In this document: piece by piece, positions 49,211-58,176 of the stretch
Layout of the letters: every line of letters starts with the position of its first letter
Position numbering within the stretch: position 1 is the first letter of the stretch
NCBI RefSeq assembly: GCF_000525855.1
Contig: NZ_AODE01000026.1
Coordinates: 1 to 63,183, forward strand
Direction: 5' to 3'
DNA from: Listeria cornellensis FSL F6-0969
GTDB taxonomy: Bacteria > Bacillota > Bacilli > Lactobacillales > Listeriaceae
Length of the DNA: 63,183 nt
The notes under the pieces: generated by a model
Database searches by the model: none
The model's input: only the letters and a program-made list of their open reading frames with translations
What the model was told of the DNA's origin: nothing
Translations under genes and position numbers: made by a program

Positions 49211-49435
49211 TTACAATGAGCATAGGCTCAAAATTCTAACAATAACATCATCCTTATTAACATTTTCTTCGTTTTTTACCACACTCTCTACCATCCTATT
49301 CTGCATCTCCATGAGATCGCCACTTCCAAGAGTTGCTTTTTTCTCTCGAACTATTAATGACATTGGAAACTGCTCATTCTCACAGACTACAGTAAAATGG
49401 ACTAGTTTTCTGTGTGTTCTATATCTTTTTGCCAT
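49211..49435 (-). CDS. Hypothetical phage protein
   Basis: 74 aa if started at MAKRYRTHRKLVHFTVVCEN, preceded by GGAGGAA; the longer printed frame begins at 49471. REKKATLGSGDLMEMQNRMV is helical. Function unknown. Confidence 0.55.
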   Translation of the reverse strand: MAKRYRTHRKLVHFTVVCENEQFPMSLIVREKKATLGSGDLMEMQNRMVESVVKNEENVNKDDVIVRILSLCSL

Positions 49436-49440
49436 GAATG

Positions 49441-49629
49441 CTATTCCTCCTCTCCATATCGCTCTATCCACTCTGGAGGTATCTCACCATTTAGCCCGTA
49501 CTTACGAAATTTCAGCTCTGTTTCAAGAATGGTTATACTTTCGTCCGACTTTATCCCGTAAAACGTAGCCCTTGCTTTTCTTGCGTTGAGATCTTCGTTT
49601 GCTAATTTTTCTAGCTTTGAAATGTTCAT
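49441..49629 (-). CDS. Hypothetical phage protein
   Basis: 62 aa: MNISKLEKLANEDLNARKAR then ITILETELKFRKYGLNGEIP. Mostly helical, RBS GGGCGGG-type. Function unknown. Confidence 0.5.
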   Translation of the reverse strand: MNISKLEKLANEDLNARKARATFYGIKSDESITILETELKFRKYGLNGEIPPEWIERYGEEE

Positions 49630-49644
49630 CTTGCCCCGCCCTCC

Positions 49645-49911
49645 CTACTCTATTACTTTGGTAATTCTTAAACAGCAAGGATATAAATACAACCCAAACG
49701 CCTTGTACATTCTTCCTTTCCGGTCACTTCTTAATTGGAATTTCTGAATACCTATATACGGAACTGGCGGGCTATCTTCTCCGCCATCCAATCGTAGTTT
49801 GTTTTTCCAATAATGAGGCGGGTGATAAGCGAGTTGTATGCCTACGCCCTTTTTCGTTAGTATCACAATGCTTTTGATAGTTTGGTTATTTATTTTTCTG
49901 TAAATTTTCAA
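49645..49911 (-). CDS. Hypothetical phage protein
   Basis: 88 aa: MKIYRKINNQTIKSIVILTK then LYLYPCCLRITKVIE. Beta-rich, family not recognised. Situated in the small-gene block between the methylase and the packaging region. Confidence 0.5.
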   Translation of the reverse strand: MKIYRKINNQTIKSIVILTKKGVGIQLAYHPPHYWKNKLRLDGGEDSPPVPYIGIQKFQLRSDRKGRMYKAFGLYLYPCCLRITKVIE

Positions 49912-49962
49912 CTCTTCACCACCCCATGTCCAAAATAAGCCTTTAATTAATAACCCGATAAT

Positions 49963-50139
49963 CTATACCAGAAATCTACTCAACACATTTATTAGTAACA
50001 CCACTGCCGTAATTATTAATATGGGAATCGTTAAATAAAACGTATCTTCGCCCTTACGATATTTGCTAATCTGCTTAAAAAGCAAACATAGTTGAATTAA
50101 AACTAATGCTACTAAGATTGTAATAACAATAATTTTCAT
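49963..50139 (-). CDS. Small two-segment membrane protein (58 aa)
   Basis: MKIIVITILVALVLIQLCLL, a basic turn (FKQISKYRKGEDTF), then TIPILIITAVVLLINVLSRF. RBS GGAGAG 8 bp upstream. Two predicted membrane helices. Unknown function. Confidence 0.65.
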   Translation of the reverse strand: MKIIVITILVALVLIQLCLLFKQISKYRKGEDTFYLTIPILIITAVVLLINVLSRFLV

Positions 50140-50200
50140 GCGTGCGTCTCTCCTTTCTTAAAAGCTTGTTCACTATTTAAAACATGTTGCCTCCTAGCTA

Positions 50201-50353
50201 TCAATCAATTTCAGCCCGCATTTGATAAAACATGGCCTTTATTTCTTCTGGCGTTTTACCCTCTAACTCTTCTCGTGTAGCGTAATTTGTGTATTCAAGG
50301 GATTCGATCATCATGTCAATATCATGCGTCGTTTCCTTCATACCTTCACTCAT
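50201..50353 (-). CDS. Small phage protein (50 aa)
   Basis: MSEGMKETTHDIDMMIESLE then EELEGKTPEEIKAMFYQMRA. It overlaps the methylase stop. Helical; similar small proteins are common in Listeria phage early regions. Function unknown. Confidence 0.65.
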   Translation of the reverse strand: MSEGMKETTHDIDMMIESLEYTNYATREELEGKTPEEIKAMFYQMRAEID

Positions 50354-51195
50354 GTCCTCACATCCTTAAATAAATCAAGTTGATCATTTTCACCACGTAA
50401 TACTGGCAATTTATCAATTTCTTTTGCTCCGGCCGGATTGATGTACAACGTTTCTGTTCTCGATGCACCAGCTTCAGCAGTCATGATGTAGTGGCGTTTT
50501 TCCCAATTTGGAAGTTCTTGATTGTACAAGTCATTTTCATAGCTGGACAACCAAACCGGCCCAGTATGTTCCTTGAGCTTTTCGAGTAACGCCATATGAT
50601 CGTCATCTGTCATTTCATTGGCGTACATTCTATTCGATCGTGTCGATAGTGGGTAAGGCGGATCAGCATAAATAAAAACGTATGGACGGTTATACCTTTC
50701 AATTAATTTCAAAGCATCTTGGTTTTCAATTTGAACATCCTTCAATCGTTCTACAATCGGATCAATTCGATCATGTAGTGAGTTCCATTGGCGCGGTGTA
50801 TCTGGTGAATTTGGTGCAATGCAAGACCGCCAACCTGTAATATCTGATGTTTTCGCGCCTATTGCCATCCAACAACGAACTAGAAACAGTCTGGCATCCT
50901 CTATCGGATCATCATTTACAACGTAACTGTTTTGGTACTCTTCTCGACTAAATGGCGTATACTGTAACAATCTTTTTAATTCCTCTGGATGATTTCGAAT
51001 AACTCTAAACAGATTGACTACACGACCATCTAAATCATTTACCGTTTCCTTAATCGACTTTTCTTTTTCAAATAACATTGCAAGGCTGCCGGCAAATGGT
51101 TCTAAATATGTGCTATGCCCTGGCATCTTGTTTGCTAGCAACTTAGCCATTTTTCGCTTACTACCTGGATAATTTAAAATTGGTTTAACTGACAT
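50350..51195 (-). CDS. DNA adenine methylase (Dam family, orphan)
   Basis: 281 aa from ATG 51195 with AAAGGAGG upstream. KPILNYPGSKRKMAKLLANK (SAM-binding motif I), THLEPF-type element STYLEPFAGSLAMLFEKEKS, and catalytic DPPY in FIYADPPYPLSTRSNRMY. D12-class N6-adenine methyltransferase, usually GATC-specific. No restriction gene is adjacent. It may protect phage DNA or time packaging. Confidence 0.92.
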   Translation of the reverse strand: MSVKPILNYPGSKRKMAKLLANKMPGHSTYLEPFAGSLAMLFEKEKSIKETVNDLDGRVVNLFRVIRNHPEELKRLLQYTPFSREEYQNSYVVNDDPIEDARLFLVRCWMAIGAKTSDITGWRSCIAPNSPDTPRQWNSLHDRIDPIVERLKDVQIENQDALKLIERYNRPYVFIYADPPYPLSTRSNRMYANEMTDDDHMALLEKLKEHTGPVWLSSYENDLYNQELPNWEKRHYIMTAEAGASRTETLYINPAGAKEIDKLPVLRGENDQLDLFKDVRT

Positions 51196-51239
51196 GACAT
51201 GCCTCCTTTTTTTAAGGGCGGTTTCCCGCCCTCGCATCA

Positions 51240-51944
51240 TTAGGCGATTACGTGAACGCGGCCATTTTCAATATCCGTACTTAATTTATCTTTTAGATAG
51301 GATTCAATCCCTTTGATTGCGTGATTTTTCCAAGCCCCTCCATCGGCTTCAAACAATGCTGCGCGTGGTCCATCCTGCATTCTAAATACAAATAGCGATT
51401 TGGGTTGTTCAACTTCCGTAAATGTTCGATACGGTGCTAGTTCCACTGGATTTGGTACTAAAATATTTTCAACATTCGCAATACCAGTACTTGCTACAAC
51501 ACTTTGAGAAACGCCGTTATCTCCATAACTTCTCACATCTTCCTCTTTAACATTTCCTACAACTTGCAAAATAACTGCGCGGTCCGGCCCTGGTAAAAAT
51601 AGCGATTGAAGTTTTATATTGAAATCCTCCATGTCGTGGAATCTTCCATAGTCAAAATCCGGTACAATAGCTTCAACATTAACAAATTTATCGCGCTCTT
51701 TATTGGCGTTCATTTGCCCTAAAACCCGTACTTTTTTAGGAGATACGACTTGGACCATCACAGTATCGTCACCGTCAAATTCTGATTGAATATAATCTAC
51801 TAGCCCCGATAACGTACTGATTCCGAATGGGGATGCCGTTTCTTGTCTGACCTCGCGCAAATCAGGATCAATAAATGTTCTCCCATCGACAACCTCATAT
51901 TCTTTGTTCAAATCCACTAAGTATTGCAATGCATCTTTTTCCAT
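51240..51944 (-). CDS. Conserved phage protein of the replication region
   Basis: 234 aa: LVDLNKEYEVVDGRTFIDPD at the N-terminus, LPGPDRAVILQVVGNVKEED, VELAPYRTFTEVEQPKSLFV, ALFEADGGAWKNHAIKGIES. This gene type is widespread in siphophages beside the gene at 51969; I know no proven function. Confidence 0.7.
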   Translation of the reverse strand: MEKDALQYLVDLNKEYEVVDGRTFIDPDLREVRQETASPFGISTLSGLVDYIQSEFDGDDTVMVQVVSPKKVRVLGQMNANKERDKFVNVEAIVPDFDYGRFHDMEDFNIKLQSLFLPGPDRAVILQVVGNVKEEDVRSYGDNGVSQSVVASTGIANVENILVPNPVELAPYRTFTEVEQPKSLFVFRMQDGPRAALFEADGGAWKNHAIKGIESYLKDKLSTDIENGRVHVIA

Positions 51945-51968
51945 TTGTCTATTCCTCCAATATTTTTA

Positions 51969-52366
51969 TTATTTTGTTTGTCTTAAATCTAAAACTTTGC
52001 CGTCCGAAGCAACCGGTTTTCCTATGTCGTCTTTTACTTCGCCAGTATCGACATCCATGTAACTCTGACCAATTGCACCTGATTTCAATTCGTTACTTAC
52101 AACCTTGCCATCGTTTGCTACGCCGATAATAACAGTTGTTTCGACTGGAACAATTGGTTGTAGCGTTGTTTTAGCTTGAACACTCACAGTAGACTGATCA
52201 CGCTTTTTACCTGGTGTGAAAACAAATTCAAGTGTCACCTTTCTTTTTTTCGTGGCATCCGTATTAGGATTATAAATGTTCTCCATTACCGCCTCTGCGG
52301 CTTTTTCGAACAAAGCTGGCGCTGCGCCGTCTGCAATTTCGTCTAACTTAACCTGATTAGTTCCAT
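51969..52366 (-). CDS. Replication terminator protein-like phage protein (start region frameshifted)
   Basis: The printed frame starts at TTG 52313 without an RBS. AGGAGG precedes ATG 52366, and adding one G after that ATG gives MGTNQVKLDEIADGAAPALF, then EKAAEAVMENIYNPNTDATK, KRKVTLEFVFTPGKKRD and a C-terminus with DTGEV. This is the usual start for the family, always paired with the downstream 234-aa protein. ~132 aa. Confidence 0.7.
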
Positions 52367-52418
52367 GTTTCGATTCCTCCTAAAATTGGTTGTATGTTAA
52401 AGCCTGTTGGCTGGGTTT

Positions 52419-53691
52419 TCAGTTAACAGCTAAGGAATTAAATTTACTGAACTTTTTCATAAAGGCAAGGTTTACTGTGCCGGTCGTACCATCACGATTT
52501 TTTGCAACAATGATCTCAATAATCCCGCTCAACTCACTATTCCGCTCATAATAGTCATCGCGATATAAGAATGCTACCTTATCAGCATCTTGCTCGATAT
52601 TTCCGGAATCCCTGATATCTGACAACATAGGCCGCTTATCTTGCCGATTCTCGACCCCACGCGAAAGCTGGGAGAGCAAAACAATGCATACCTGATATTT
52701 GACTGCCAGACCTTTTAAAGTCCCTGTAATGGCTCCTATCTTTAAATCGTGTCTTTCGTATTTTCCGACGGATGACATTAATCCTAAATAGTCAATGACG
52801 ATTAACTGTTTTAGATCCGGATATTCTTTTTTATTTCGAATGATTTCTTTTTCGACATCCAAAACATTTGGGCCGGCTTTAGCAACTATATTCAAGGGTA
52901 ATTTGCTAATGTGAGTGAACGCCCGCAACGCCCTATCTTTATCTTCAACCGACAAACGATTATAAGGGTCTTTCCAAACTGACGCATCCATTGCCATCAT
53001 ATTGCTAAGTAAGCGATAGGTTATTTTTTCTTTCGACATTTCAGCACTGAATATGCTTACTGCCCCTTCCTCACAATTAGCAACGTTAAAACCAACGTTT
53101 AGCGCAAATGCCGTTTTACCGACGGAAGGCCTAGCTGCTACAATAATCAAATCTTCATGCTCTAAACCGCCAAGTACTCTATCAAGGTGAATATATCCCG
53201 TTGACATCGTACTTTTTCTAGCTGATCCTTCTTCATAAATTTTCTCAATTATTTTTGGTCCAACTTCTAAAAATCCTCGCTCTTGTGCATCTTCTTCATC
53301 TTCATCATCTAGCAACAAGGCTTCACGCAAAGCCATTTCATTGTCATCGCTTGGTTCATTTAAATAGGTTGTTGCAATTGTGTGCTTCTTACGTTTATTG
53401 AAAGTATCTCTTACAATCTTTGCGTGGTACGCGAAATTCGCCGTTGTAGGGGTTACAGCTGATAACTGTGTCAAATAAACCAAATCGTTTCCACCTAATT
53501 GCTGAAAGAGGCTGATTATATCAATTGGAACACCCTTTTCGTGAAGCGTCTGCATGGCCTCAAAAACATTTGAATGGTATTTTGTAAAAAAAATGTTCAG
53601 GTAATAAACGAATTTCCGGAAAAATGCTAGGATCAAGAAGAACAGCGCCTAAAACTGCTTGTTCAGCTTCGCTCGATGTAAAATTATTCAT
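52419..53691 (-). CDS. Replicative DNA helicase, DnaB type (frameshifted)
   Basis: From ATG 53691 (RBS GAGGAGAG): MNNFTSSEAEQAVLGAVLLD and PSIFPEIRLLPEHFF. The run at 53586-53593 must be seven to reach TKYHSNVFEAMQTLHEKGVP. Walker A IIVAARPSVGKTAFALNVGF, Walker B-like IVIDYLGLMSS, and LLSQLSRGVENRQDKRPMLS are RecA-fold DnaB motifs. ~423 aa. Unwinds the phage replication fork, presumably loaded by the DnaD-like and G39P-like proteins next to it. Confidence 0.92.
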
Positions 53692-54151
53692 CGGCTGCTC
53701 TCCTCTCGTTTGGCTAATTCATCAATCTGCTTTTGTAAAAATGCTTTTCGTTCTTGTTCCTGCGCAACGGTTAACTTTGATTTAAATGGAGTTCTTACAT
53801 TTCGCCGATTTGCTTTTAAATATTGTTTTAATTCGTCACTAATCGGCATCTTGTCAACATCAGGAGGTACATAGTTCTTCATTTCTTTCGCAACACTCTG
53901 CTCAATGATTTCCCAGGCCTTCATTTCCGCTTGAGAATTTTCCGAATCTGAATTGATTGGTATCGAAAAATCAGCAAGAGACGGGGCAAACTTCTTTGTT
54001 TTAATATGCTGTTTTAACGCTGCTTTAGATTTCTCATAATCAGCATCTACCAAAAAATCAGACCATAAGCGCAAAGTCTTTTCATCGCTTGTTTTTTTTA
54101 AAATTAATGTACGCGCTTGAAATCATTTCTATTAGCTCATATGCCTGCATT
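53688..54151 (-). CDS. G39P-like helicase loader/inhibitor (frameshifted)
   Basis: From ATG 54151: MQAYELIEMISSAYINFKKT if the run at 54092-54099 is seven, then SDEKTLRLWSDFLVDADYEK and a C-terminal region (AQEQERKAFLQKQIDELAKR). ~154 aa, with the N-terminal helical pattern of the SPP1 G39P replicative helicase inhibitor/loader. It lies directly 5' of dnaB, overlapping by 4 nt. Confidence 0.75.
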
Positions 54152-54928
54152 AGCTCCACCTGCCGCCGCCTCCTCTTTTAATTTTTCTAGAATAGAATCA
54201 AAATCCGATCCACTTGCAACTTTATCGGGCTTATTTTCCGAGATAGCAGCATCCAAGGTTCTAATCCCATCACGAGCCCAATTTTTCAAAATGCCATCAA
54301 TATAGTTTTCAGGGTTCGTTTTTCGTTTTTTAGGGTTGCTTGATTCCTGTGCCGTTATATCAATTGCATAGTTTATCAAGTCCTCGGGCATTTTATCCAG
54401 TTCAATCCAGTTCATTAATTTTTGTATTCCTGTACCAGATAGATCACGACCCATTTTCTTCTGGTAGTGCATAAATGGATTCTCAACTGTTTGTTTCGTT
54501 TCGTTTTTGTTTAGTTTAACTAAAGGTAAGGGTTCGGGTTGGTGTGGAGTCGGGTTCGGGTTGTTCTCGGGTTCAATAATTGAACTAGACCCTTTTACTA
54601 GTTCATTATTTGAACCATAGAATAAAATGAGTTTGTACACACCTGCTTTATTTCTGCCTAAAGATTTATATTGAATCCTGCCCTTTTGTACCAAGATATT
54701 TCTATGTTCGTTTAACGTGCCTCTGGAAATTCCTAACTTTGCTTGTAACGTTGGATTGGCAATTGTAAATTCGGATGGCCAACTACACTTATTTGCGATA
54801 TTCATAATATGGAACCACAAACTTTGTGTTGTTGAGCTAATTGGATTTATTTCGAGCCAATCGTGAAAAGCATTGATTTCCTTTAAATAATTAATGTTCA
54901 ATCTCGTCCACACCTCCATTCTTTCCAA
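54137..54928 (-). CDS. DnaD-domain phage replication initiator
   Basis: 263 aa. N-terminal winged helix (LNINYLKEINAFHDWLEINP; LQAKLGISRGTLNEHRNILV), a Pro/Asn-rich linker, and a C-terminal DnaD domain (YQKKMGRDLSGTGIQKLMNW; ENYIDGILKNWARDGI). Such proteins bind the phage origin and recruit the helicase. The origin is often inside this gene, but I see no convincing iteron set. Confidence 0.85.
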   Translation of the reverse strand: MERMEVWTRLNINYLKEINAFHDWLEINPISSTTQSLWFHIMNIANKCSWPSEFTIANPTLQAKLGISRGTLNEHRNILVQKGRIQYKSLGRNKAGVYKLILFYGSNNELVKGSSSIIEPENNPNPTPHQPEPLPLVKLNKNETKQTVENPFMHYQKKMGRDLSGTGIQKLMNWIELDKMPEDLINYAIDITAQESSNPKKRKTNPENYIDGILKNWARDGIRTLDAAISENKPDKVASGSDFDSILEKLKEEAAAGGANAGI

Positions 54929-54955
54929 CCAGATTGCTCTGGTTGGATTTATTTC

Positions 54956-55726
54956 TTACATGAATGGTAAATCGTTAGGATCGATGGTTAATCCGCCTTT
55001 TTTAGGCTCCTCTTTTGGCGGCATCATAAATGACTGTTGTGTACCTGTTGCATTACCTTGTGCCGCATTTGGCGCTGGTGCGGGCGGGAACGGTGGTGGT
55101 GTTACTGGCGCTGATTGTGGTTGATATGCTGGTGCGCCAAACGCTGCACTGTTATAGCCTTGTTGCTGTTGAGGCGGCATGGCTGGTTGCCCTTGTAAAT
55201 GATGCGCATGATTGTATACCTGTCCTGGGTTAAATCCGTTGCTATTATTATTTTGCCCCTGATTGTAGGCAGGTTGTTGATATGCTAGTACAAGCGTAGG
55301 CGCTGGGCGATTGTGTGTATTTGGTTGTTCCGTTTGATGAAATTCAACAATTTGTGGGTATAGTTTTTTGTTTGGGTTTGCTGGATCAGGCTTTTCCATT
55401 TCTACAATTACCTTTAAATCTTTGTTGATTAGTGCGGTGCCAATCTGCTCTAAGCTCTCATAAGGAACACCGTGGGGCACTCCTGCCGATTTTAATGCTG
55501 CGTTGAATCTCCATTCGGCTTTTTCGGTAAGCGTAAACTGATCATAACTAATCTTATTACCCTGGTGAGGTTGGATTACATCTTCTCGTATTGTGTAAAA
55601 CATGTTTAATACTTGATTTCCTGATCGCGCTTGAGATACTTGGAAATCATGCGCATAAACTTCATATGTCCCTGGCTGCACTCTTTCAAATCCCGTATTA
55701 TTGTGGTCCGTTGTGAATATTGCCAT
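54956..55726 (-). CDS. DUF669-type single-stranded-DNA-binding-like protein with SSB tail
   Basis: 256 aa. Residues 1-130 are a beta-rich DUF669 domain (GFERVQPGTYEVYAHDFQVS). Then comes a Gln/Asn/Pro-rich flexible linker and a C-terminal DPNDLPFM that mimics the acidic DDIPF tail of bacterial SSB. The tail suggests recruitment of host SSB-interacting proteins. Stop-start overlap with the ATPase gene. Confidence 0.8.
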   Translation of the reverse strand: MAIFTTDHNNTGFERVQPGTYEVYAHDFQVSQARSGNQVLNMFYTIREDVIQPHQGNKISYDQFTLTEKAEWRFNAALKSAGVPHGVPYESLEQIGTALINKDLKVIVEMEKPDPANPNKKLYPQIVEFHQTEQPNTHNRPAPTLVLAYQQPAYNQGQNNNSNGFNPGQVYNHAHHLQGQPAMPPQQQQGYNSAAFGAPAYQPQSAPVTPPPFPPAPAPNAAQGNATGTQQSFMMPPKEEPKKGGLTIDPNDLPFM

Positions 55727-56669
55727 TGTTTATAATCTCCTTTACTTTTTGGTTTAGATGATACATCGTTTCTACATTGAAATTTTCTAATGGTACCCGC
55801 ATTTGAAATGCCATATCTGCAACATACTGCGATACTGTTGCATTCGGCATGTGTTCAATGATTTCTGCTAAGAATTGCTGGCGCATTGCCTCTTCTTCTT
55901 CTCGCTGTTTTCTCTGCTCCTCCGCAACATCCACGCCCTGCTCTGCCCATTTGTACAATTTCTTCCCGTGTTCTTCGGTTAGGTGGGTTGGTTCCGTAAA
56001 AATATCCGAGTTGTCTTTGACAGGGTAAGCGATATGATCCGCTTCAAGCCTAAAAGCAATTGCATATTCATAATCCAGGTCATCTTTTGTAATGTTCTTA
56101 AGTCCGACTTTGACAGGGGCCATCTTTCCTTTTTCATTCGCAACTACTACATAATCTTGTTTGACTCTTACTGTTGATATCACATGCATCTGACTACTAA
56201 CAAGTAAGTCCTGAAATCGTTTTAGATCAGGCTTCACTTTCCCCCACGCGCTGAATTGTCCGCCAGACTGATCGACTTTGTGGAGGATTCCCCCTAGGCC
56301 TTCCCAATTATGCGTAATGGAATCTACTATGATAACTTGGCATCCAATTCTAGCTAGAAGTCCAAATGCTCCCTCATAGCGTTCAACTGTATATGGTGCA
56401 TCCATATTTACAACATGAAATTCGCCTATTTTTGTTTCACCTACTTGCTTTTGCGCATTAAGTGATGCACGCCTGTGTTCTGTATCGATGACGCCGATTA
56501 ACCCCCATTGAGCACTTTCTTGTAAATCCGGATACATTTCTGCAATAATCCCTTTTGCAATCAGTAAGGCGCTAACCGTCTTACCGGAGTTGGTCACCCC
56601 GGCAAGTAGCATGTGAACCTTGAGACGTTCGCGACGCGCTGTCTCTACTTGCATGTTCATATTATTCAC
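55698..56669 (-). CDS. Phage RecA-fold NTPase (Sak4-like/AAA)
   Basis: 323 aa. Walker A HMLLAGVTNSGKTVSALLIA, Walker B-like CQVIIVDSITHNWEGLGGIL, and the QSGGQFSAWGKVKPDLKRFQ element of phage nucleotide-binding proteins; a charged C-terminal half follows. It pairs with the DUF669 protein, a common recombination/annealing couple in Gram-positive siphophages. Confidence 0.8.
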   Translation of the reverse strand: MNNMNMQVETARRERLKVHMLLAGVTNSGKTVSALLIAKGIIAEMYPDLQESAQWGLIGVIDTEHRRASLNAQKQVGETKIGEFHVVNMDAPYTVERYEGAFGLLARIGCQVIIVDSITHNWEGLGGILHKVDQSGGQFSAWGKVKPDLKRFQDLLVSSQMHVISTVRVKQDYVVVANEKGKMAPVKVGLKNITKDDLDYEYAIAFRLEADHIAYPVKDNSDIFTEPTHLTEEHGKKLYKWAEQGVDVAEEQRKQREEEEAMRQQFLAEIIEHMPNATVSQYVADMAFQMRVPLENFNVETMYHLNQKVKEIINNGNIHNGPQ

Positions 56670-57018
56670 CTTCTTTCATCGCCTCTTCTAGTCCTTCCGC
56701 TATGCCAACTCCCGCAGCAGCTTGCAAACCAACCGGAATACAGTCACATGGGTGCATTTTGTAAAGCTGCTTTGTTAGATTTTCCGTTAACATCGCATAC
56801 ATCCGGAGAAAATCTGTCCTACTGCCCGAACCACCAAATACAACATCACATGAACCATCTTCTAAATCGTTAATACTGATTGACATTGTTTTAATACCAG
56901 CGTTAAAATCACAAATTGTATTTACCTGTTCCGTTAATTGACGCACTTCATTAAATTTTACTTCTCCGATATTTTTCATAACAAAAACCCCATTCATTGT
57001 ATTTTTGGGGTTACTCAC
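56662..57018 (-). CDS. Hypothetical phage protein
   Basis: 118 aa as printed; MKNIGEVKFNEVRQLTEQVN is an alternative start. MSISINDLEDGSCDVVFGGS is beta-rich; CDCIPVGLQAAAGVGIAEGL follows. Function unknown; first gene of the recombination block, overlapping the NTPase by 8 nt. Confidence 0.6.
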   Translation of the reverse strand: MSNPKNTMNGVFVMKNIGEVKFNEVRQLTEQVNTICDFNAGIKTMSISINDLEDGSCDVVFGGSGSRTDFLRMYAMLTENLTKQLYKMHPCDCIPVGLQAAAGVGIAEGLEEAMKEGE

Positions 57019-57054
57019 TTATAATGGTAATAAGTAATTGATAGGTGAGTAACC

Positions 57055-57546
57055 TTATTGACTCGTGTTGACGCACGAGTTTATTTTTTTTGTCCAGCTT
57101 ACTTCTAAAGAATCTGCATGGTGCATAATTTCAAAACCTTCATTGTTCAAATCAGACATTAAATCCAACTTTATTACGTTTGCAACTAGTTCACTGTGAA
57201 TAAAAACATTGCTTTTACCAAAGCTAGCCGCGTTTTTGATCTTGTCGCTTAGTTCTTTAATCGTTTTTTCCTCGAAGCGTTTCATAGCATATGCACTGTG
57301 TAATTCCATCGTTTGTCTTTGCAGTCCTTCTAACCTATTCATCTTTTCGTCCTCCACTTCCTTAATGAACCATTCTCCGGACTCTAACAACTGGCTAACC
57401 TTTGGGATAGTGAAAACAGCTTCCGTTTTTAATAGGTTAAAACCTGGTCTTTCAATCCATTTAACGTGGTACTCATCGTTTTCTTCGACCTTGGTTGCTA
57501 TGCCGCTAACACCTATTCTCGTCTTAAAATTAAATTTTTCTGTCAA
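57055..57546 (-). CDS. Hypothetical phage protein
   Basis: 163 aa with a TTG start that lies 7 bp after GGAGGAC. FNFKTRIGVSGIATKVEEND, YHVKWIERPGFNLLKTEAVF and a helical middle (RQTMELHSAYAMKRFEEKTI). No family recognised. Confidence 0.6.
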   Translation of the reverse strand: MTEKFNFKTRIGVSGIATKVEENDEYHVKWIERPGFNLLKTEAVFTIPKVSQLLESGEWFIKEVEDEKMNRLEGLQRQTMELHSAYAMKRFEEKTIKELSDKIKNAASFGKSNVFIHSELVANVIKLDLMSDLNNEGFEIMHHADSLEVSWTKKINSCVNTSQ

Positions 57547-57549
57547 AGC

Positions 57550-57639
57550 TTAGTCCTCCTTTTTAAAGATAGTTAGTATTGCAACAAAGAATATAAAAAT
57601 GATCATGCCAACCACGTAATAGCCGTATGGTTCAAACAT
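57550..57639 (-). CDS. Very small single-pass membrane protein (29 aa)
   Basis: MFEPYGYYVVGMIIFIFFVA then ILTIFKKED. Its 3' end contains the RBS of the next gene, so translation is likely coupled. It overlaps the preceding gene by 8 nt. Confidence 0.5.
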   Translation of the reverse strand: MFEPYGYYVVGMIIFIFFVAILTIFKKED

Positions 57640-57775
57640 CTTTATGTCCTCTGAAATACCACTTTTGGAACCCTGTACGCTTAACTTCTTTGATTTGGTT
57701 ACACACTTTTTCTATAACGTAGGCTCCGGCTAGCATGAATACTAGTACTTGTACGACTGTCGTTATCATTAACAT
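57632..57775 (-). CDS. Small membrane protein (47 aa)
   Basis: MLMITTVVQVLVFMLAGAYV then IEKVCNQIKEVKRTGFQKWY. One membrane segment followed by a basic tail. It overlaps both neighbours out of frame; three small membrane proteins in a row suggest a functional set. Confidence 0.5.
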   Translation of the reverse strand: MLMITTVVQVLVFMLAGAYVIEKVCNQIKEVKRTGFQKWYFRGHKDV

Positions 57776-57908
57776 TTACGGCATCCCCTTTCGATTCCTT
57801 CATTTTATTTTCTACATGCTCCGCGATTTTATCTAATGTGTACATAACGCCAAGTAACGTGAATGCAAGCATTGTTACAATCCCTAAGATTTGAAAAAAC
57901 CATACCAA
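57699..57908 (-). CDS. Small membrane protein (69 aa)
   Basis: MVWFFQILGIVTMLAFTLLG then VMYTLDKIAEHVENKMKESK. One membrane helix and an amphipathic tail. The 3' part overlaps the 47-aa gene. Function unknown. Confidence 0.5.
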   Translation of the reverse strand: MVWFFQILGIVTMLAFTLLGVMYTLDKIAEHVENKMKESKGDAVNVNDNDSRTSTSIHASRSLRYRKSV

Positions 57909-57909
57909 C

Positions 57910-58176
57910 TTAATTCACCTCTATTTCTAGTTGCCATTTGGCTTCAATTTGTTCCATCATTACCTCCTGCTGTCGTTCTCTGTAGCGGTCTAAAAAACGT
58001 TTTTGAAAATAGTAGTTATTTCTAAGTTTGTAATGCGGTAGCTCCTTCGCTCTCGCCATCTTGTAAATCGTGTCGGTTGATTTTTCGAGGTAAGCAGCGC
58101 ACTCGGGAACCGTCATCTTATTCACATCTTTAATAACTACTTCCGTCGATTCTGCTTGCTTTACTTTTGTTGACAT
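57910..58176 (-). CDS. Excisionase-type HTH DNA-binding protein
   Basis: 88 aa. KMTVPECAAYLEKSTDTIYK then MARAKELPHYKLRNNYYFQK is the MerR/Xis-like winged helix of helix_turn_helix_17. In this position (early operon) it may be an excisionase or a replication regulator. Confidence 0.75.
   Translation of the reverse strand: MSTKVKQAESTEVVIKDVNKMTVPECAAYLEKSTDTIYKMARAKELPHYKLRNNYYFQKRFLDRYRERQQEVMMEQIEAKWQLEIEVN

Noticed and set aside
54137-54928. Phage replication origin inside the DnaD-like gene
   Set aside because: Expected by analogy, but I saw no convincing set of iterated repeats.
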